Source of the DNA: Aquimarina acroporae
Lineage (GTDB): Bacteria; Bacteroidota; Bacteroidia; Flavobacteriales; Flavobacteriaceae
Reading direction: 5' to 3'
Length of the DNA: 64,000 nucleotides
NCBI RefSeq assembly: GCF_023195925.1
Contig: NZ_JALPRE010000013.1
Location: 62,001 to 126,000, forward strand
The notes under the pieces are model-generated. The model saw nothing but the letters and a program-made list of their open reading frames with translations, had not been told where the DNA came from and did not search any database. The position numbers and the translations under genes are program-made. Every line of letters starts with the position of its first letter. Positions within the stretch are counted from its first letter, which is position 1. Positions 26,142 to 34,978 of this stretch are shown here, in pieces.

Positions 26142-27434
26142 CTAATCTAGTATTTGTTTTTTCGGAAGAATTGATTGAATACTATTCATGAGTATAAAAA
26201 CCAAAACTGCAGGTAATAACCAACCTAAACTATATTCTCCAAAAGGAAGTAGGTCTAAAATAGTAGTCATTTGTTCTTTCATACCTAGAGAAGCTAAAAA
26301 GTCTGGTATACTAAATAGTATTACAGATATTACTACAGCCCTAAAAACCAATACAGAGGTGAATTTATCTGGTAATACATTCAATACAATAAGAATAATG
26401 GTAATTGGGTAAATGAGCATTAGTGCTGGCACAGCTACATCAATTATATGGTGAACATCAAATTGCCCCATGACTACCCCAAGAACACAACCTATAACGG
26501 CGGTAATAACATATGCTCTTTGCGAATCCCCTAAAACTCCTTTTACAAAATCTGCAGTACCTGTTACGATTCCTACAGCAGTTGTAAAGCATGCCAAGGC
26601 CACCAAAATACTAAGTAGTGTTTTTCCGATATTACCTAAGGTTTTCAAACTCAACTCAGATAATAAAGCTGTTCGGGTTATTTCTGGTGCTACCTCAGAA
26701 CTAAATAATGCTCCGTTATATATCATCCCAGAATAAATTATCAATAACCCTAGTCCAGCAACAATACCAGATCTAATAATTAGTCCTCGGTTTTTTTCAA
26801 AATTATGCTCTCCTTTGAGCTTAAGGGAAATTATGATTACTCCACCAACAACCACAGCACCTATCGCATCAAAAGTTTGATACCCTTCTAATAATCCACT
26901 AATTAATGGGATGTCTAATGATGTTGGTTCAATAGATGGCTCCAGAGTTGCAAAAATTCCTATACAGATTATAGAGAGTATCACTATAAATATTATTGGA
27001 GATAAGAACTTCCCTAGTAACCCTAGAATTCTGGATCGATTAAGAACAAATAGAAGAACCAAGGCAAAATAGACACTACTGGTAACCAAAGAGCTTGTTC
27101 CAAAAAAAGGTTGTATTGCCATTTCATGTGTTACCGAAGCTGTTCTCGGAGAAGGTAATGCTATCGAAATCAAATACACAACCAAACAATAGACAAGGCT
27201 AAAAATGGGAGAAACTTTCTTTGCAAAATCCAACATAGTTCCCTGTAGCCTTGCATGGGCCACTATACCTAGCAAGGGAATAACGACCGCAGAAATAATA
27301 AATCCTAACGAAACCATAAACCAGGCATCACCGGCTTTGAGACCTAACAACGGAGGAAGCATAAGATTTCCAGCACCAAAAAACATAGAAAATAATGCAA
27401 ATCCTGCGACGAAAGTTTCTTTATTAAATCTCAT
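26142..27434 (-). CDS. brnQ: branched-chain amino acid carrier (LIVCS family)
   Basis: A protein of 430 residues with about twelve membrane helices. The N-terminus FVAGFALFSMFFGAGNLMLP is the hallmark of the BrnQ/LIVCS family, sodium- or proton-coupled importers of leucine, isoleucine and valine. Other family segments are GTADFVKGVLGDSQR and the C-terminal LLPFGEYSLGWLLPA. Inner membrane. It is divergent from an alpha/beta hydrolase gene with only 37 bases between, which contain a perfect 14-bp palindrome. Confidence 0.92.
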   Translation of the reverse strand: MRFNKETFVAGFALFSMFFGAGNLMLPPLLGLKAGDAWFMVSLGFIISAVVIPLLGIVAHARLQGTMLDFAKKVSPIFSLVYCLVVYLISIALPSPRTASVTHEMAIQPFFGTSSLVTSSVYFALVLLFVLNRSRILGLLGKFLSPIIFIVILSIICIGIFATLEPSIEPTSLDIPLISGLLEGYQTFDAIGAVVVGGVIIISLKLKGEHNFEKNRGLIIRSGIVAGLGLLIIYSGMIYNGALFSSEVAPEITRTALLSELSLKTLGNIGKTLLSILVALACFTTAVGIVTGTADFVKGVLGDSQRAYVITAVIGCVLGVVMGQFDVHHIIDVAVPALMLIYPITIILIVLNVLPDKFTSVLVFRAVVISVILFSIPDFLASLGMKEQMTTILDLLPFGEYSLGWLLPAVLVFILMNSIQSILPKKQILD

Positions 27435-27443
27435 TTAATTAGG

Positions 27444-27457
27444 TTTAGGCGCCTAAA
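27444..27457. promoter_or_regulatory. perfect 14-bp palindrome in a 37-base divergent spacer
   Basis: TTTAGGCGCCTAAA is self-complementary and centred between the brnQ start (27434) and the alpha/beta hydrolase start (27472). No T-run follows on either strand and both genes point away, so it is not a terminator. A shared operator is plausible. Confidence 0.45.
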
Positions 27458-27471
27458 AATAAAATTTCAAA

Positions 27472-28257
27472 ATGATTTTAACATACAAAGGGATTAAAAT
27501 AAATTATAATACATGTGGAAACGGCTCTACTTTGGTCTTTTTGCACGGGTTTCTAGAGAATTCAGAGATGTGGAACTCTTCCGTGTCTTTTTTCTCGAAA
27601 TATTATAATTGTGTCTCTATAGATTTGTTAGGTCATGGCGATTCAGAAAATTTAGGGTATATACACACTATGGAAGACATGGCTACGATGGTTAAAGCTG
27701 TCCTAGACAAACTACAAATAACCAAAGCTACATTCATTGGTCATTCTATGGGAGGTTATGTCGCTTTGGCAACTTTAGATCTTTTTCCTGAAATAGTTTC
27801 TGGACTTGTATTACTTAATTCTACCTCTTTTCCTGACAGTGAAGAACGAAAAATCACAAGAACACGTGCTATAGAAATTGTCAAAAAAAATCCGAATGCT
27901 TATACAAGCATGGCCATTGCCAATCTTTTCGCCCCAGACAACAGAGACAAGTTCAAAGAGGAAATAAGCCTGATTAAAAATCAAGCATCAAGAACTTCTT
28001 TACAAGGAATTATATCTGCACTAGAAGGTATGAAAATAAGAAAAGATAGGGTAGATACTTTGACATCTTTTACAGGGCGCAAAATTCTAATGGCAGGAAA
28101 ATTAGATCCGGTTTTATCCTACAATCAAAGTGAAATTGAAGCTGTTCGATGTCGTATCGATCTGGTCACTTTTTCTGGAGGTCATATGACTCATATTGAG
28201 AACGAAAAACGGTTTCTCCATGAGCTAAATAAGTTTTTATCTTATTCACAAAACTGA
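27472..28257 (+). CDS. alpha/beta hydrolase
   Basis: A protein of 261 residues without signal peptide. Oxyanion-hole motif HGFLENSEMW (residues about 25-34), nucleophile elbow GHSMGG with Ser92, acid in AGKLDPVL near residue 225, and catalytic His in GGHMTHIEN near residue 240. The layout fits MenH/YbfF/BioH-like esterases of about 260 residues; substrate cannot be told. Cytoplasmic. Divergent from brnQ. Confidence 0.88.
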   Translation: MILTYKGIKINYNTCGNGSTLVFLHGFLENSEMWNSSVSFFSKYYNCVSIDLLGHGDSENLGYIHTMEDMATMVKAVLDKLQITKATFIGHSMGGYVALATLDLFPEIVSGLVLLNSTSFPDSEERKITRTRAIEIVKKNPNAYTSMAIANLFAPDNRDKFKEEISLIKNQASRTSLQGIISALEGMKIRKDRVDTLTSFTGRKILMAGKLDPVLSYNQSEIEAVRCRIDLVTFSGGHMTHIENEKRFLHELNKFLSYSQN

Positions 28258-28468
28258 AAAACCCTACAGCTTTACAATAACATAACATAGACGAAATGCC
28301 CATTTATTATGCCTAAAAACCGATAAATGTCGTTTATTTTAGTTAAAATTCAAGTTTGTAGGAACTTTTTTCTTACAAAATTAGGTCTTATATTAAAAAA
28401 AATACTATTATTGTATTGATAATGAACCTTTAACATTTGTCTATGCACTAAAAATCCCATATAACCCT

Positions 28469-28738
28469 ATGAAAAAGTCTACCCCTACCCCCAGATTTAC
28501 TTTCTCAAAACTCTATTGCACTTTATTTGGTCACAACTACGTTCTTACCAAAAACGTTACTCATCATATAAAAGAATATACATGTGCCCATTGCAAAGAA
28601 CAAGCAACAACAAATAGTAGAGGCCGCTTAGAAGTCATGACTCCTAAATTGAAAGAAATAAATAATGCGTTAGCTTCTGTACATGCAAAGAAAGCTGCAA
28701 AACGTAAGATAAGCCCTTCTTTTCAGGCAGCTTCCTAA
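28469..28738 (+). CDS. small CxxC protein, function unknown
   Basis: A protein of 89 residues. The centre has CTLFGHNYVLTKNVTHHIKE and then YTCAHCKEQATT, which could give a single zinc site from Cys/His residues (C-x5-H ... C-x2-C). The C-terminus is basic (HAKKAAKRKISPS). The LFGH...CxxC layout resembles DUF1660-type small zinc proteins; I recall similar proteins in other Flavobacteria but cannot assign a name. The stop lies four bases from the stop of the convergent thiL gene. Confidence 0.65.
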   Translation: MKKSTPTPRFTFSKLYCTLFGHNYVLTKNVTHHIKEYTCAHCKEQATTNSRGRLEVMTPKLKEINNALASVHAKKAAKRKISPSFQAAS

Positions 28739-28742
28739 AGTT

Positions 28743-29789
28743 TTATTCTTTTATCGGATTCCACCCCTGAGCTTTTAGCTCTATTTTTTCATTTGCTCTT
28801 GTAACTAATCCCACACCTGTTTTTTCGTCGGTCATATGACCAACAACTGTTAAATTAGGGTTTGCCTTTATTTTAGGATAATCCTCTTGTTTTATGGTGA
28901 ATAATAACTCATAGTCCTCACCTCCATTTAAGGCTACTGTTGTACTATTTAATTTAAACTCTTCACAAATAGAAATTACTGCAGGATCTAGAGGTATTTT
29001 GTCTTCATATAGATGCACTCCAGTTTTTGATTGGGTACAAAGATGTATAACCTCAGATGATAAACCATCACTAATATCGATCATACTTGTTGGTTTAACA
29101 TCGAGAGCCTTTAACAATTCTGGCATATCTTTTCTGGCTTCTGGTTTAAGTTGTCTTTCAATAAGGTAAGTATATTGATCCAGGTCGGGCTGCGAATTAG
29201 GATTCACTTCAAACACCTGTTTTTCTCTTTCTAACACTTGCAGTCCCATATATGCTGCTCCTAAATCTCCTGTTACCACCAATAGATCATTTTCTTTGGC
29301 ACCATCTCTATACACCAAAGCATCTTCATTTGTATATCCTACTGCTGTAACACTTATAATCAAACCTGTGGTAGACGAGGTAGTGTCCCCTCCCACTACG
29401 TCGACATTATAAATTTTGGCAGCAGTTGCTATACCTGCATATAATTCTTCTAAAGCTTCTAAAGGAAAACGATTCGAAACAGCAATAGATACCGTTATTT
29501 GAGTCGCCGTGGCATTCATCGCATAAATATCAGATAAATTTACAACTACCGCTTTATACCCTAAGTGCTTTAATGGAACATAGGTAAGATCAAAATGAAC
29601 TCCTTCGATCAACAAATCTGTAGAGAGCACACATTTTTGCTCCTTAAAATCGATGACTGCAGCATCATCTCCAATTCCTTTTACAGTAGATTCTTGTTTA
29701 ATTTCAAGGTTCTTGGTTAAATGTTGTATTAAACCAAATTCTCCTAGTTCTGATAAGGGCGTACGTGAATTATTTTTGTCTTCAATCAT
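28743..29789 (-). CDS. thiL: thiamine-monophosphate kinase
   Basis: A protein of 348 residues of the PurM/AIR-synthase-like fold. Motifs are GIGDDAAVI (residues about 40-48), STDLLIEGVHFDLTYVPLKH with metal and substrate residues, VVGGDTTSS, VVTGDLGAAYMGLQVLE, SMIDISDGLSSEVIHLC and LNGGEDYELLFT. It phosphorylates thiamine phosphate to thiamine pyrophosphate using ATP. Cytoplasmic. Length is usual for the Bacteroidota form. No other thiamine gene is nearby. Confidence 0.95.
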   Translation of the reverse strand: MIEDKNNSRTPLSELGEFGLIQHLTKNLEIKQESTVKGIGDDAAVIDFKEQKCVLSTDLLIEGVHFDLTYVPLKHLGYKAVVVNLSDIYAMNATATQITVSIAVSNRFPLEALEELYAGIATAAKIYNVDVVGGDTTSSTTGLIISVTAVGYTNEDALVYRDGAKENDLLVVTGDLGAAYMGLQVLEREKQVFEVNPNSQPDLDQYTYLIERQLKPEARKDMPELLKALDVKPTSMIDISDGLSSEVIHLCTQSKTGVHLYEDKIPLDPAVISICEEFKLNSTTVALNGGEDYELLFTIKQEDYPKIKANPNLTVVGHMTDEKTGVGLVTRANEKIELKAQGWNPIKE

Positions 29790-29825
29790 AAATGCAAAGG
29801 TAATTAACCTTGCGATTTATAAGCA

Positions 29826-29853
29826 TAAAAAAATCCCGAAAAAACGGGATTTT
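29826..29853 (-). terminator. rho-independent terminator of the 29872-30390 gene
   Basis: On the minus strand AAAATCCCG, a T-rich 6-nt loop and CGGGATTTT are followed by further T (seven in a row). It lies 19 bases after the stop codon of the small lipoprotein gene and before thiL. Confidence 0.85.
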
Positions 29854-29871
29854 AATATTGAATATCTGCGC

Positions 29872-30390
29872 TTATAAACACTCTCTTTCGTAATTTTCTG
29901 TTTTTACATCTTCTATGGCACTTACTCCTTCGGTAAATGCAGTATCCGATATAATAGTTACTTTATAAGTCCCTTCAACACCAGCACTTAAGCCCCAATC
30001 TCTAGCAATAGAAAGATTATAGGTCGACGTTTCGGATATACTTATATTGGTTATGGAAATGTTTTCGTCTTGACCAGAGCAACCGTAGTACGAGAGTTGG
30101 CCTTCATTTAATAGATTTGGGCCACCAAACTGCCCAAATTCGGCTGATAAATCTAGAGATACTGCAGACATTCCTGTTACATCCTCTATACTAATTGCAA
30201 TTTTTGAGCCTTTTTTGAATTCAAACTGATAAATATCTTCACAACTTTCAGAAAGTTCACAGTTCCATTGGCCTTCTTTTTCAAAAGATGTTATTCCTGC
30301 TATTTCCAGAGTAGCATCATCATCATTAGAACAACTCGAAAGAAGTATCAATATAGTTAACAAAACGGTTTTTAAAATTTGATTTTTCAT
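29872..30390 (-). CDS. hypothetical lipoprotein
   Basis: A protein of 172 residues. The lipoprotein signal is MKNQILKTVLLTILILLSSC followed by SNDDD. The mature part has four to five Cys (WNCELSESCED, YYGCSGQD, ERECL at the extreme end), which may form disulphides, and a beta-sandwich-like pattern (FKKGSKIAISIEDVTGM; TSTYNLSIARDWG). No family recognised; it resembles a pre-peptidase C-terminal-like carbohydrate/protein-binding module only in general appearance. It follows a serine hydrolase gene by 44 bases and is closed by a terminator, so the two are probably one transcript. Confidence 0.65.
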   Translation of the reverse strand: MKNQILKTVLLTILILLSSCSNDDDATLEIAGITSFEKEGQWNCELSESCEDIYQFEFKKGSKIAISIEDVTGMSAVSLDLSAEFGQFGGPNLLNEGQLSYYGCSGQDENISITNISISETSTYNLSIARDWGLSAGVEGTYKVTIISDTAFTEGVSAIEDVKTENYERECL

Positions 30391-30434
30391 GACTTTACTT
30401 TTTATGCTTTTACCTAGTTTTTGTTTTTCAATTT

Positions 30435-31682
30435 TTATTCACATCCCGATTTCCAGGCATTATCAAAACTATTTCTCAAAATACCTCCTAAGCTAGTATT
30501 ATTGCTGTTGGTTAGTATCACTGCCTCAACACCATTAGGGAAAATCATTATTCGTGATCGCAGCGCTCTTCTTGAAACCGGGCTATCTGCTCCTCTTAGC
30601 CCTCCTTTACATAGATATTTACCATAGGTTCCGTCTACTGATTCGGTTAACCCCAATTCGGAATTGATAATACTTTCTCTTTGGGTTTTAGAAATAATAG
30701 TTTCACCCTGATCGTACTTAAAAAAAGCTAGGATTTTTGCCAAGTCCATTGATGACAATAACTTGCCTCCAGATCCTCCATTTCTATACGGATTACTGCT
30801 GTGTTTCCATCCTAAAGTACCGTCTGAGGCATTTTGAAAATTAGGATCGAATGGCCATTGATACCCCCAAGGGTAAATTCCATCGTAATAACTCTCTACT
30901 TCGTTTGGTGAAGATGGAGCATTGATATTTAAAGGATCATAGATGTTTTCTTTCACATACTCAAAATACTTATCGGTACATGCAGTCGAATAATCCCCAG
31001 CAGTCTCATCGAGATTATAAACGATTTCTCCGATCAAAACTCTAATTAAGGTGAAGTTCCCATTTTGATATTCTCCTATTCTGCTCATCACAGGAGTAGC
31101 AACCAATGCATTTAACATTTGAGTTTCTGTGGGCATGATACCAGGAAAAGGATCGTCTCCAGGAAAATTAATTGCCGTATTCATTTGTAGTAACTTACGA
31201 AAGGTTAAATAAGCATCAGAATCTACATCAGAATGTGTTGAATGTACTTGAGATCTCCATGATTCTGGGAGATAGTTAACTACATTAAATTCAAGGCTTA
31301 CATTATGTTCTTCCATTGCTTTCAGAAGTGCAATAGTTCCTATAAATTTTGAAACAGAAGCAACATTCATTCTTGTATTTACAGTCATTGCAACAGGTCC
31401 CTCACTATCATTTTCATGAATAGCAAAACCAGCAGCTTCAGAATGATATAAATTTCCATCTTTATTAATAGCTAATTGATAGCCAACCATTGGTTTGTCT
31501 TCATCATTTAATCTTGTTTGTAATTCTTCAACAAATAGATCAATATTAAATTTGGGAGAAGGATCACAAAACTGTTGTGGATCATCTTTTTCACAAGAGC
31601 TAAAAACAAGTACATAGATAAATAGACTTAGAGTACTCTTAACTATTGTTTTAAACGCTTTTTTTAAAATTGAGGTTTTCAT
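30435..31682 (-). CDS. class C beta-lactamase-like serine hydrolase lipoprotein
   Basis: A protein of 415 residues. The signal ends in YVLVFSSCEKDD with Cys30 as lipid anchor. Motifs: SxxK at Ser109-Val-Ser-Lys112, YxN at Tyr205-Gln-Asn207, and a GGLRG segment near residue 370. The region around NPYRNGGSGGKLLSSMDLAK is the usual helix before the third motif. Substrate unknown; surface or periplasmic. Co-transcribed with the small Cys-rich lipoprotein downstream, which could be a partner. Confidence 0.85.
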   Translation of the reverse strand: MKTSILKKAFKTIVKSTLSLFIYVLVFSSCEKDDPQQFCDPSPKFNIDLFVEELQTRLNDEDKPMVGYQLAINKDGNLYHSEAAGFAIHENDSEGPVAMTVNTRMNVASVSKFIGTIALLKAMEEHNVSLEFNVVNYLPESWRSQVHSTHSDVDSDAYLTFRKLLQMNTAINFPGDDPFPGIMPTETQMLNALVATPVMSRIGEYQNGNFTLIRVLIGEIVYNLDETAGDYSTACTDKYFEYVKENIYDPLNINAPSSPNEVESYYDGIYPWGYQWPFDPNFQNASDGTLGWKHSSNPYRNGGSGGKLLSSMDLAKILAFFKYDQGETIISKTQRESIINSELGLTESVDGTYGKYLCKGGLRGADSPVSRRALRSRIMIFPNGVEAVILTNSNNTSLGGILRNSFDNAWKSGCE

Positions 31683-31861
31683 AATTAAATTTTTTAGTGA
31701 TTTTTTTTGTTTTACAACCCTATATCAGAACCCTTGAAAAATTGTTACCCTTTTTTTAGTTTTTCTCATTATTTGGTGTTTTACAAAAACAAACTTGCTG
31801 GTTTTCCGTTATTTAAGTAATCTCAAAAAAGTTTGGTATTTTTACTTAAATGATAGTTCCT

Positions 31862-33109
31862 ATGAAAAAATGTTTTATTTTCCTGTGCTTTCTTCATATC
31901 TGCTTTATGAGTTGTAGCGGAGATGATGATGCAGGAGGGTCGACCGATATGGGGCCAGATCCTAATGCTTCTAACAGCTGTGTAAATGGAATGTCTGCAG
32001 GAATATACCCTTGTGACGGACTTGATTTGATCTCAAGAATTTCCTTAAGTGAAATGAGTGCAGGAGAAGGAAATGACAGTTGGGGTTGGACCGACCCTCA
32101 AGACAATAAAGAATATGCTATTGTTGGATTAAACAACGGAACCGCGTTTATAGATATTTCTATCCCTGAAACTCCTGTATATTTAGGAAAACTGCCAACC
32201 GCTACAGTAAATAGTTCGTGGCGAGATGTTAAAGTATATCAAAACCATGCTTTCATTGTAAGCGAAGCCCCGGGACATGGTATGCAGGTTTTTGATCTTA
32301 CCCGATTGAGAAGCGTGTCTAACCCACCTCAAACATTTACCGCAGATAATCGGTTTACAGAATTTGGAAGCGCACACAACATTGTTATTAATACAGAATC
32401 AGGATATGCATATCCCGTTGGTGCTAGAAATGCTGCAGGATCAGAACTGGTTTTTGGAGGTGGTCCTATATTTATCAATATCCAGGATCCTAAAAACCCT
32501 GTTGGTGAAGGTGGATTTACTTCGGTAGGAACAGACCCTTATTCGCATGATGCACAGGTAGTAACCTATAATGGGCCAGATCCCGATTATCAAGGAAGAG
32601 AAATTCTTATTGGTAGCAATCAGGTTGAAATTGTAATTGCAGATATTACAGATAAAAACAATCCCATAAATATTTCCAAAATTAGTTATTCTCAGGTAGG
32701 ATATACACATCAAGGTTGGTTTACCGAAGATATGAGATACTTCTTGCTGGGCGATGAGCTCGACGAAACAGGTGCAGGGTTTAATACTCGTACCATCATT
32801 TTTGACTTTGAAGATCTCGATAGCCCACTGTTTCATATGACCTATACCGGCCCAACATCGGCCATTGATCATAATGGATATGTGAAAGGAAATAAATTTT
32901 ATATAGCAAACTACCAGGCAGGGTTAAGAATCGTTGATCTAACTGATATTGCCAATAGAAATATAACCGAAATTGGTTTTTTTGACACATTTCCATCTGG
33001 AGACACGGCCAATTTTAGTGGTGCCTGGAATGTCTACCCCTTTTTTGAAAGTGGAAATATCGTAATAAGTGATATTAATTCAGGGTTTCTATTAGTAAAA
33101 GAACAATAA
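31862..33109 (+). CDS. choice-of-anchor B family LVIVD-repeat lipoprotein
   Basis: A protein of 415 residues from the ATG at 31862, which begins the lipoprotein signal MKKCFIFLCFLHICFMSCSG. LVIVD-type repeats are visible (YAIVGLNNGTAFIDISIPET, GMQVFDLTRLRSVSNPP, VEIVIADITDKNNPINIS, YIANYQAGLRIVDLTDIAN), as in the choice-of-anchor B family. These are surface beta-propellers of unknown function, with conserved His/Asp (EFGSAHNIVIN, PYSHDAQVV, GYTHQGWF, SAIDHNGYV) that could bind metal. The next gene starts four bases later, so the two form an operon. Confidence 0.82.
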   Translation: MKKCFIFLCFLHICFMSCSGDDDAGGSTDMGPDPNASNSCVNGMSAGIYPCDGLDLISRISLSEMSAGEGNDSWGWTDPQDNKEYAIVGLNNGTAFIDISIPETPVYLGKLPTATVNSSWRDVKVYQNHAFIVSEAPGHGMQVFDLTRLRSVSNPPQTFTADNRFTEFGSAHNIVINTESGYAYPVGARNAAGSELVFGGGPIFINIQDPKNPVGEGGFTSVGTDPYSHDAQVVTYNGPDPDYQGREILIGSNQVEIVIADITDKNNPINISKISYSQVGYTHQGWFTEDMRYFLLGDELDETGAGFNTRTIIFDFEDLDSPLFHMTYTGPTSAIDHNGYVKGNKFYIANYQAGLRIVDLTDIANRNITEIGFFDTFPSGDTANFSGAWNVYPFFESGNIVISDINSGFLLVKEQ

Positions 33110-33112
33110 AAT

Positions 33113-34444
33113 ATGAAATTGAAAAATTTTAAAAGTCTTATTGTGGTTTGTAGCATAATCATCCTTTTTGGATGCTCAAACGATGATAATAATAATTCCA
33201 ACCTTATTGCATTTCAGGGAGAAATCGATTGGATGAAAACTTTTGGAGGGTCTGATGAAGAATCTGCAAGATCGGTGATCGAAACATCAGACGGAGGCTA
33301 CGCAGTGTTTGGGTTTACCAAAAGTACCGATGGTGATATTACAGACAAAACAGTAAACGTTAATGATTATTGGCTATTAAAATTAGATGCTGAAGGCAAC
33401 CTGCAATGGAATAAAACTATTGGAGGAAGTGGCGATGATCAAGGTCAGGAAGTAATTCAAACACAGGACAACGGTTTTTTAATTACTGGATATAGTATGA
33501 GCAGTGATGGTGATGCTAGTAATAACGAAGGTTTTCATGATAACTGGTTTGTAAAGCTCGATAGCTCGGGAAATATTGAATGGGAAAAAAGTTATGGCTT
33601 TGCCGGTCATGATCATAGTTATTCTGTAATACAAACACAGGACGGTGGTTATTTTAGTGCAGGATTTTTAGACATTACAGCATCGGGTGGTGAAGGGGGT
33701 TTAAGCAAACATGGTGTAGGTGAATTTTGGGGTCAAAAACTAAATGCAAACGGCGAACTGGAGTGGCGCAATTTTTTTGGAGGTTCTAACAACGACAGAA
33801 GCTATAGCGTATTGCAAGCCAATGATGGTGGTTTTGTACTCCTTGGCGCTACAGAAAGTACCGACTTTGACATCACCAATAATAATGGTAGTTACGATTT
33901 TTGGGTAGTAAAAATAAACGCAGAAGGAGAATTGGTTTGGCAAAAAGCATTTGGCGGAAGTGGAATCGACATTGCCTACGAAGCTGCACATAGTGATAAC
34001 AATTCTTATGTAATTGTGGGGCAAACCATTAGCTCAGATGGGGATATAACAGACAACCACGGTGATTCTGATTTTTGGGTCATTAAAATTAATGACTCAG
34101 GAAATGTACTTTGGAAAAAATCATTTGGTGGCCCTCAATTTGATGTAGCAAGATCGATAGATGTAACCAATGATGGTGGTTTTGTTATCGCCGGAGCATC
34201 AAAAAGTAATTCTGGAGATCTAGATAATAATTACGGAGACAACGATTTTTGGGTCATTAAAATTGATAACTCTGGAAATCTTACCTGGCAAAAAAACTTT
34301 GGAGGCGATGCATTTGATTTTGCGTATGATATTATTGAAACCTCAAGAGGTGAACTTGTTGTTGTTGGAGAATCTAATAGTACTAATCTCGAAGGCGCCC
34401 CTAATAAAGGATTGTTAGATCTTCTAGCCATTAAAATTAAATAA
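33113..34444 (+). CDS. seven-repeat beta-propeller lipoprotein
   Basis: A protein of 443 residues. Lipoprotein signal SLIVVCSIIILFGCSNDDN. Seven repeats of about 57 residues follow directly, with the pattern FGGSxxDxAxSVxxTxDGGF, VxxGxTxSxDGDITxNxG, DFWVxKIxxxGNLxWxK. It lacks the FN3 domain of its paralogue at 6841-8442. Seven repeats suggest a closed propeller with Asp-rich loops. Probably co-transcribed with the LVIVD-repeat lipoprotein four bases upstream. Function unknown. Confidence 0.82.
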   Translation: MKLKNFKSLIVVCSIIILFGCSNDDNNNSNLIAFQGEIDWMKTFGGSDEESARSVIETSDGGYAVFGFTKSTDGDITDKTVNVNDYWLLKLDAEGNLQWNKTIGGSGDDQGQEVIQTQDNGFLITGYSMSSDGDASNNEGFHDNWFVKLDSSGNIEWEKSYGFAGHDHSYSVIQTQDGGYFSAGFLDITASGGEGGLSKHGVGEFWGQKLNANGELEWRNFFGGSNNDRSYSVLQANDGGFVLLGATESTDFDITNNNGSYDFWVVKINAEGELVWQKAFGGSGIDIAYEAAHSDNNSYVIVGQTISSDGDITDNHGDSDFWVIKINDSGNVLWKKSFGGPQFDVARSIDVTNDGGFVIAGASKSNSGDLDNNYGDNDFWVIKIDNSGNLTWQKNFGGDAFDFAYDIIETSRGELVVVGESNSTNLEGAPNKGLLDLLAIKIK

Positions 34445-34532
34445 ACCTTTACTACATTTCACAACAGATAATCTTAAAAATTAAAGTTTAATAGATTTTG
34501 TCAATATCAATATGTGTTAGATAAATGTTAGG

Positions 34533-34567
34533 TTTTGTGCATAAAACACACTTAAGTAGTATATTTG
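34533..34567 (+). promoter_or_regulatory. promoter of the suf operon
   Basis: TTTTG (34533-34537), 22 nt, then TATATTTG (34560-34567), an exact TAnnTTTG box. The sufA-like ATG is 35 bases downstream. Spacing is one base longer than usual. No IscR- or Fur-like site was recognised. Confidence 0.65.
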
Positions 34568-34601
34568 CATTTCATTTAGAATTAATCTATTTACAGAAAA
34601 G

Positions 34602-34931
34602 ATGATTAAGGTATCAGACATAGCGAAAAACAAGGTGGTCGAATTGATGAGTGAAGACGGATTCGATGCAACTACAGACTTCATCCGAGTGGGTGTAAAA
34701 AGTGGTGGTTGTTCTGGTTTGTCTTATGATCTTAAATTTGACAAAGCCCAACAAGAAGGCGATAAAGTGTTTGAAGACAACGGTGTGAAAATAATCGTTG
34801 ACAAAAAGAGTTTCCTCTATTTGGTTGGAACTACTTTGGAGTATTCTGGAGGGTTAAACGGTACTGGTTTTGTTTTCAACAATCCTAATGCCAATAGAAC
34901 TTGTGGTTGTGGAGAGAGTTTTTCTCTCTAA
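34602..34931 (+). CDS. sufA: A-type iron-sulphur carrier
   Basis: A protein of 109 residues of the HesB/IscA family with the three conserved cysteines: Cys37 in SGGCSGLSYDL and Cys101 and Cys103 in RTCGCGESF. It carries Fe-S clusters from the SUF scaffold to target proteins in the cytoplasm. It starts the locus and lies 47 bases before sufB, under the TATATTTG promoter. The name sufA is given by position; by sequence alone it could equally be called iscA or erpA. Confidence 0.88.
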   Translation: MIKVSDIAKNKVVELMSEDGFDATTDFIRVGVKSGGCSGLSYDLKFDKAQQEGDKVFEDNGVKIIVDKKSFLYLVGTTLEYSGGLNGTGFVFNNPNANRTCGCGESFSL

Positions 34932-34978
34932 TTGATAAATGATAAAAAAAGTCCTGGACAAAATTTAGGATATAAAAA

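Noticed and set aside
28469..28738. Prophage remnant
   Set aside because: The small CxxC protein resembles a family that includes phage members, but no integrase, structural or lysis genes are near.
34938..34960. GTCCTGGAC before sufB as another dyad copy
   Set aside because: It lacks the inner TTTGAA/TTCAAA boxes and the 20-nt gap to a -7 box.
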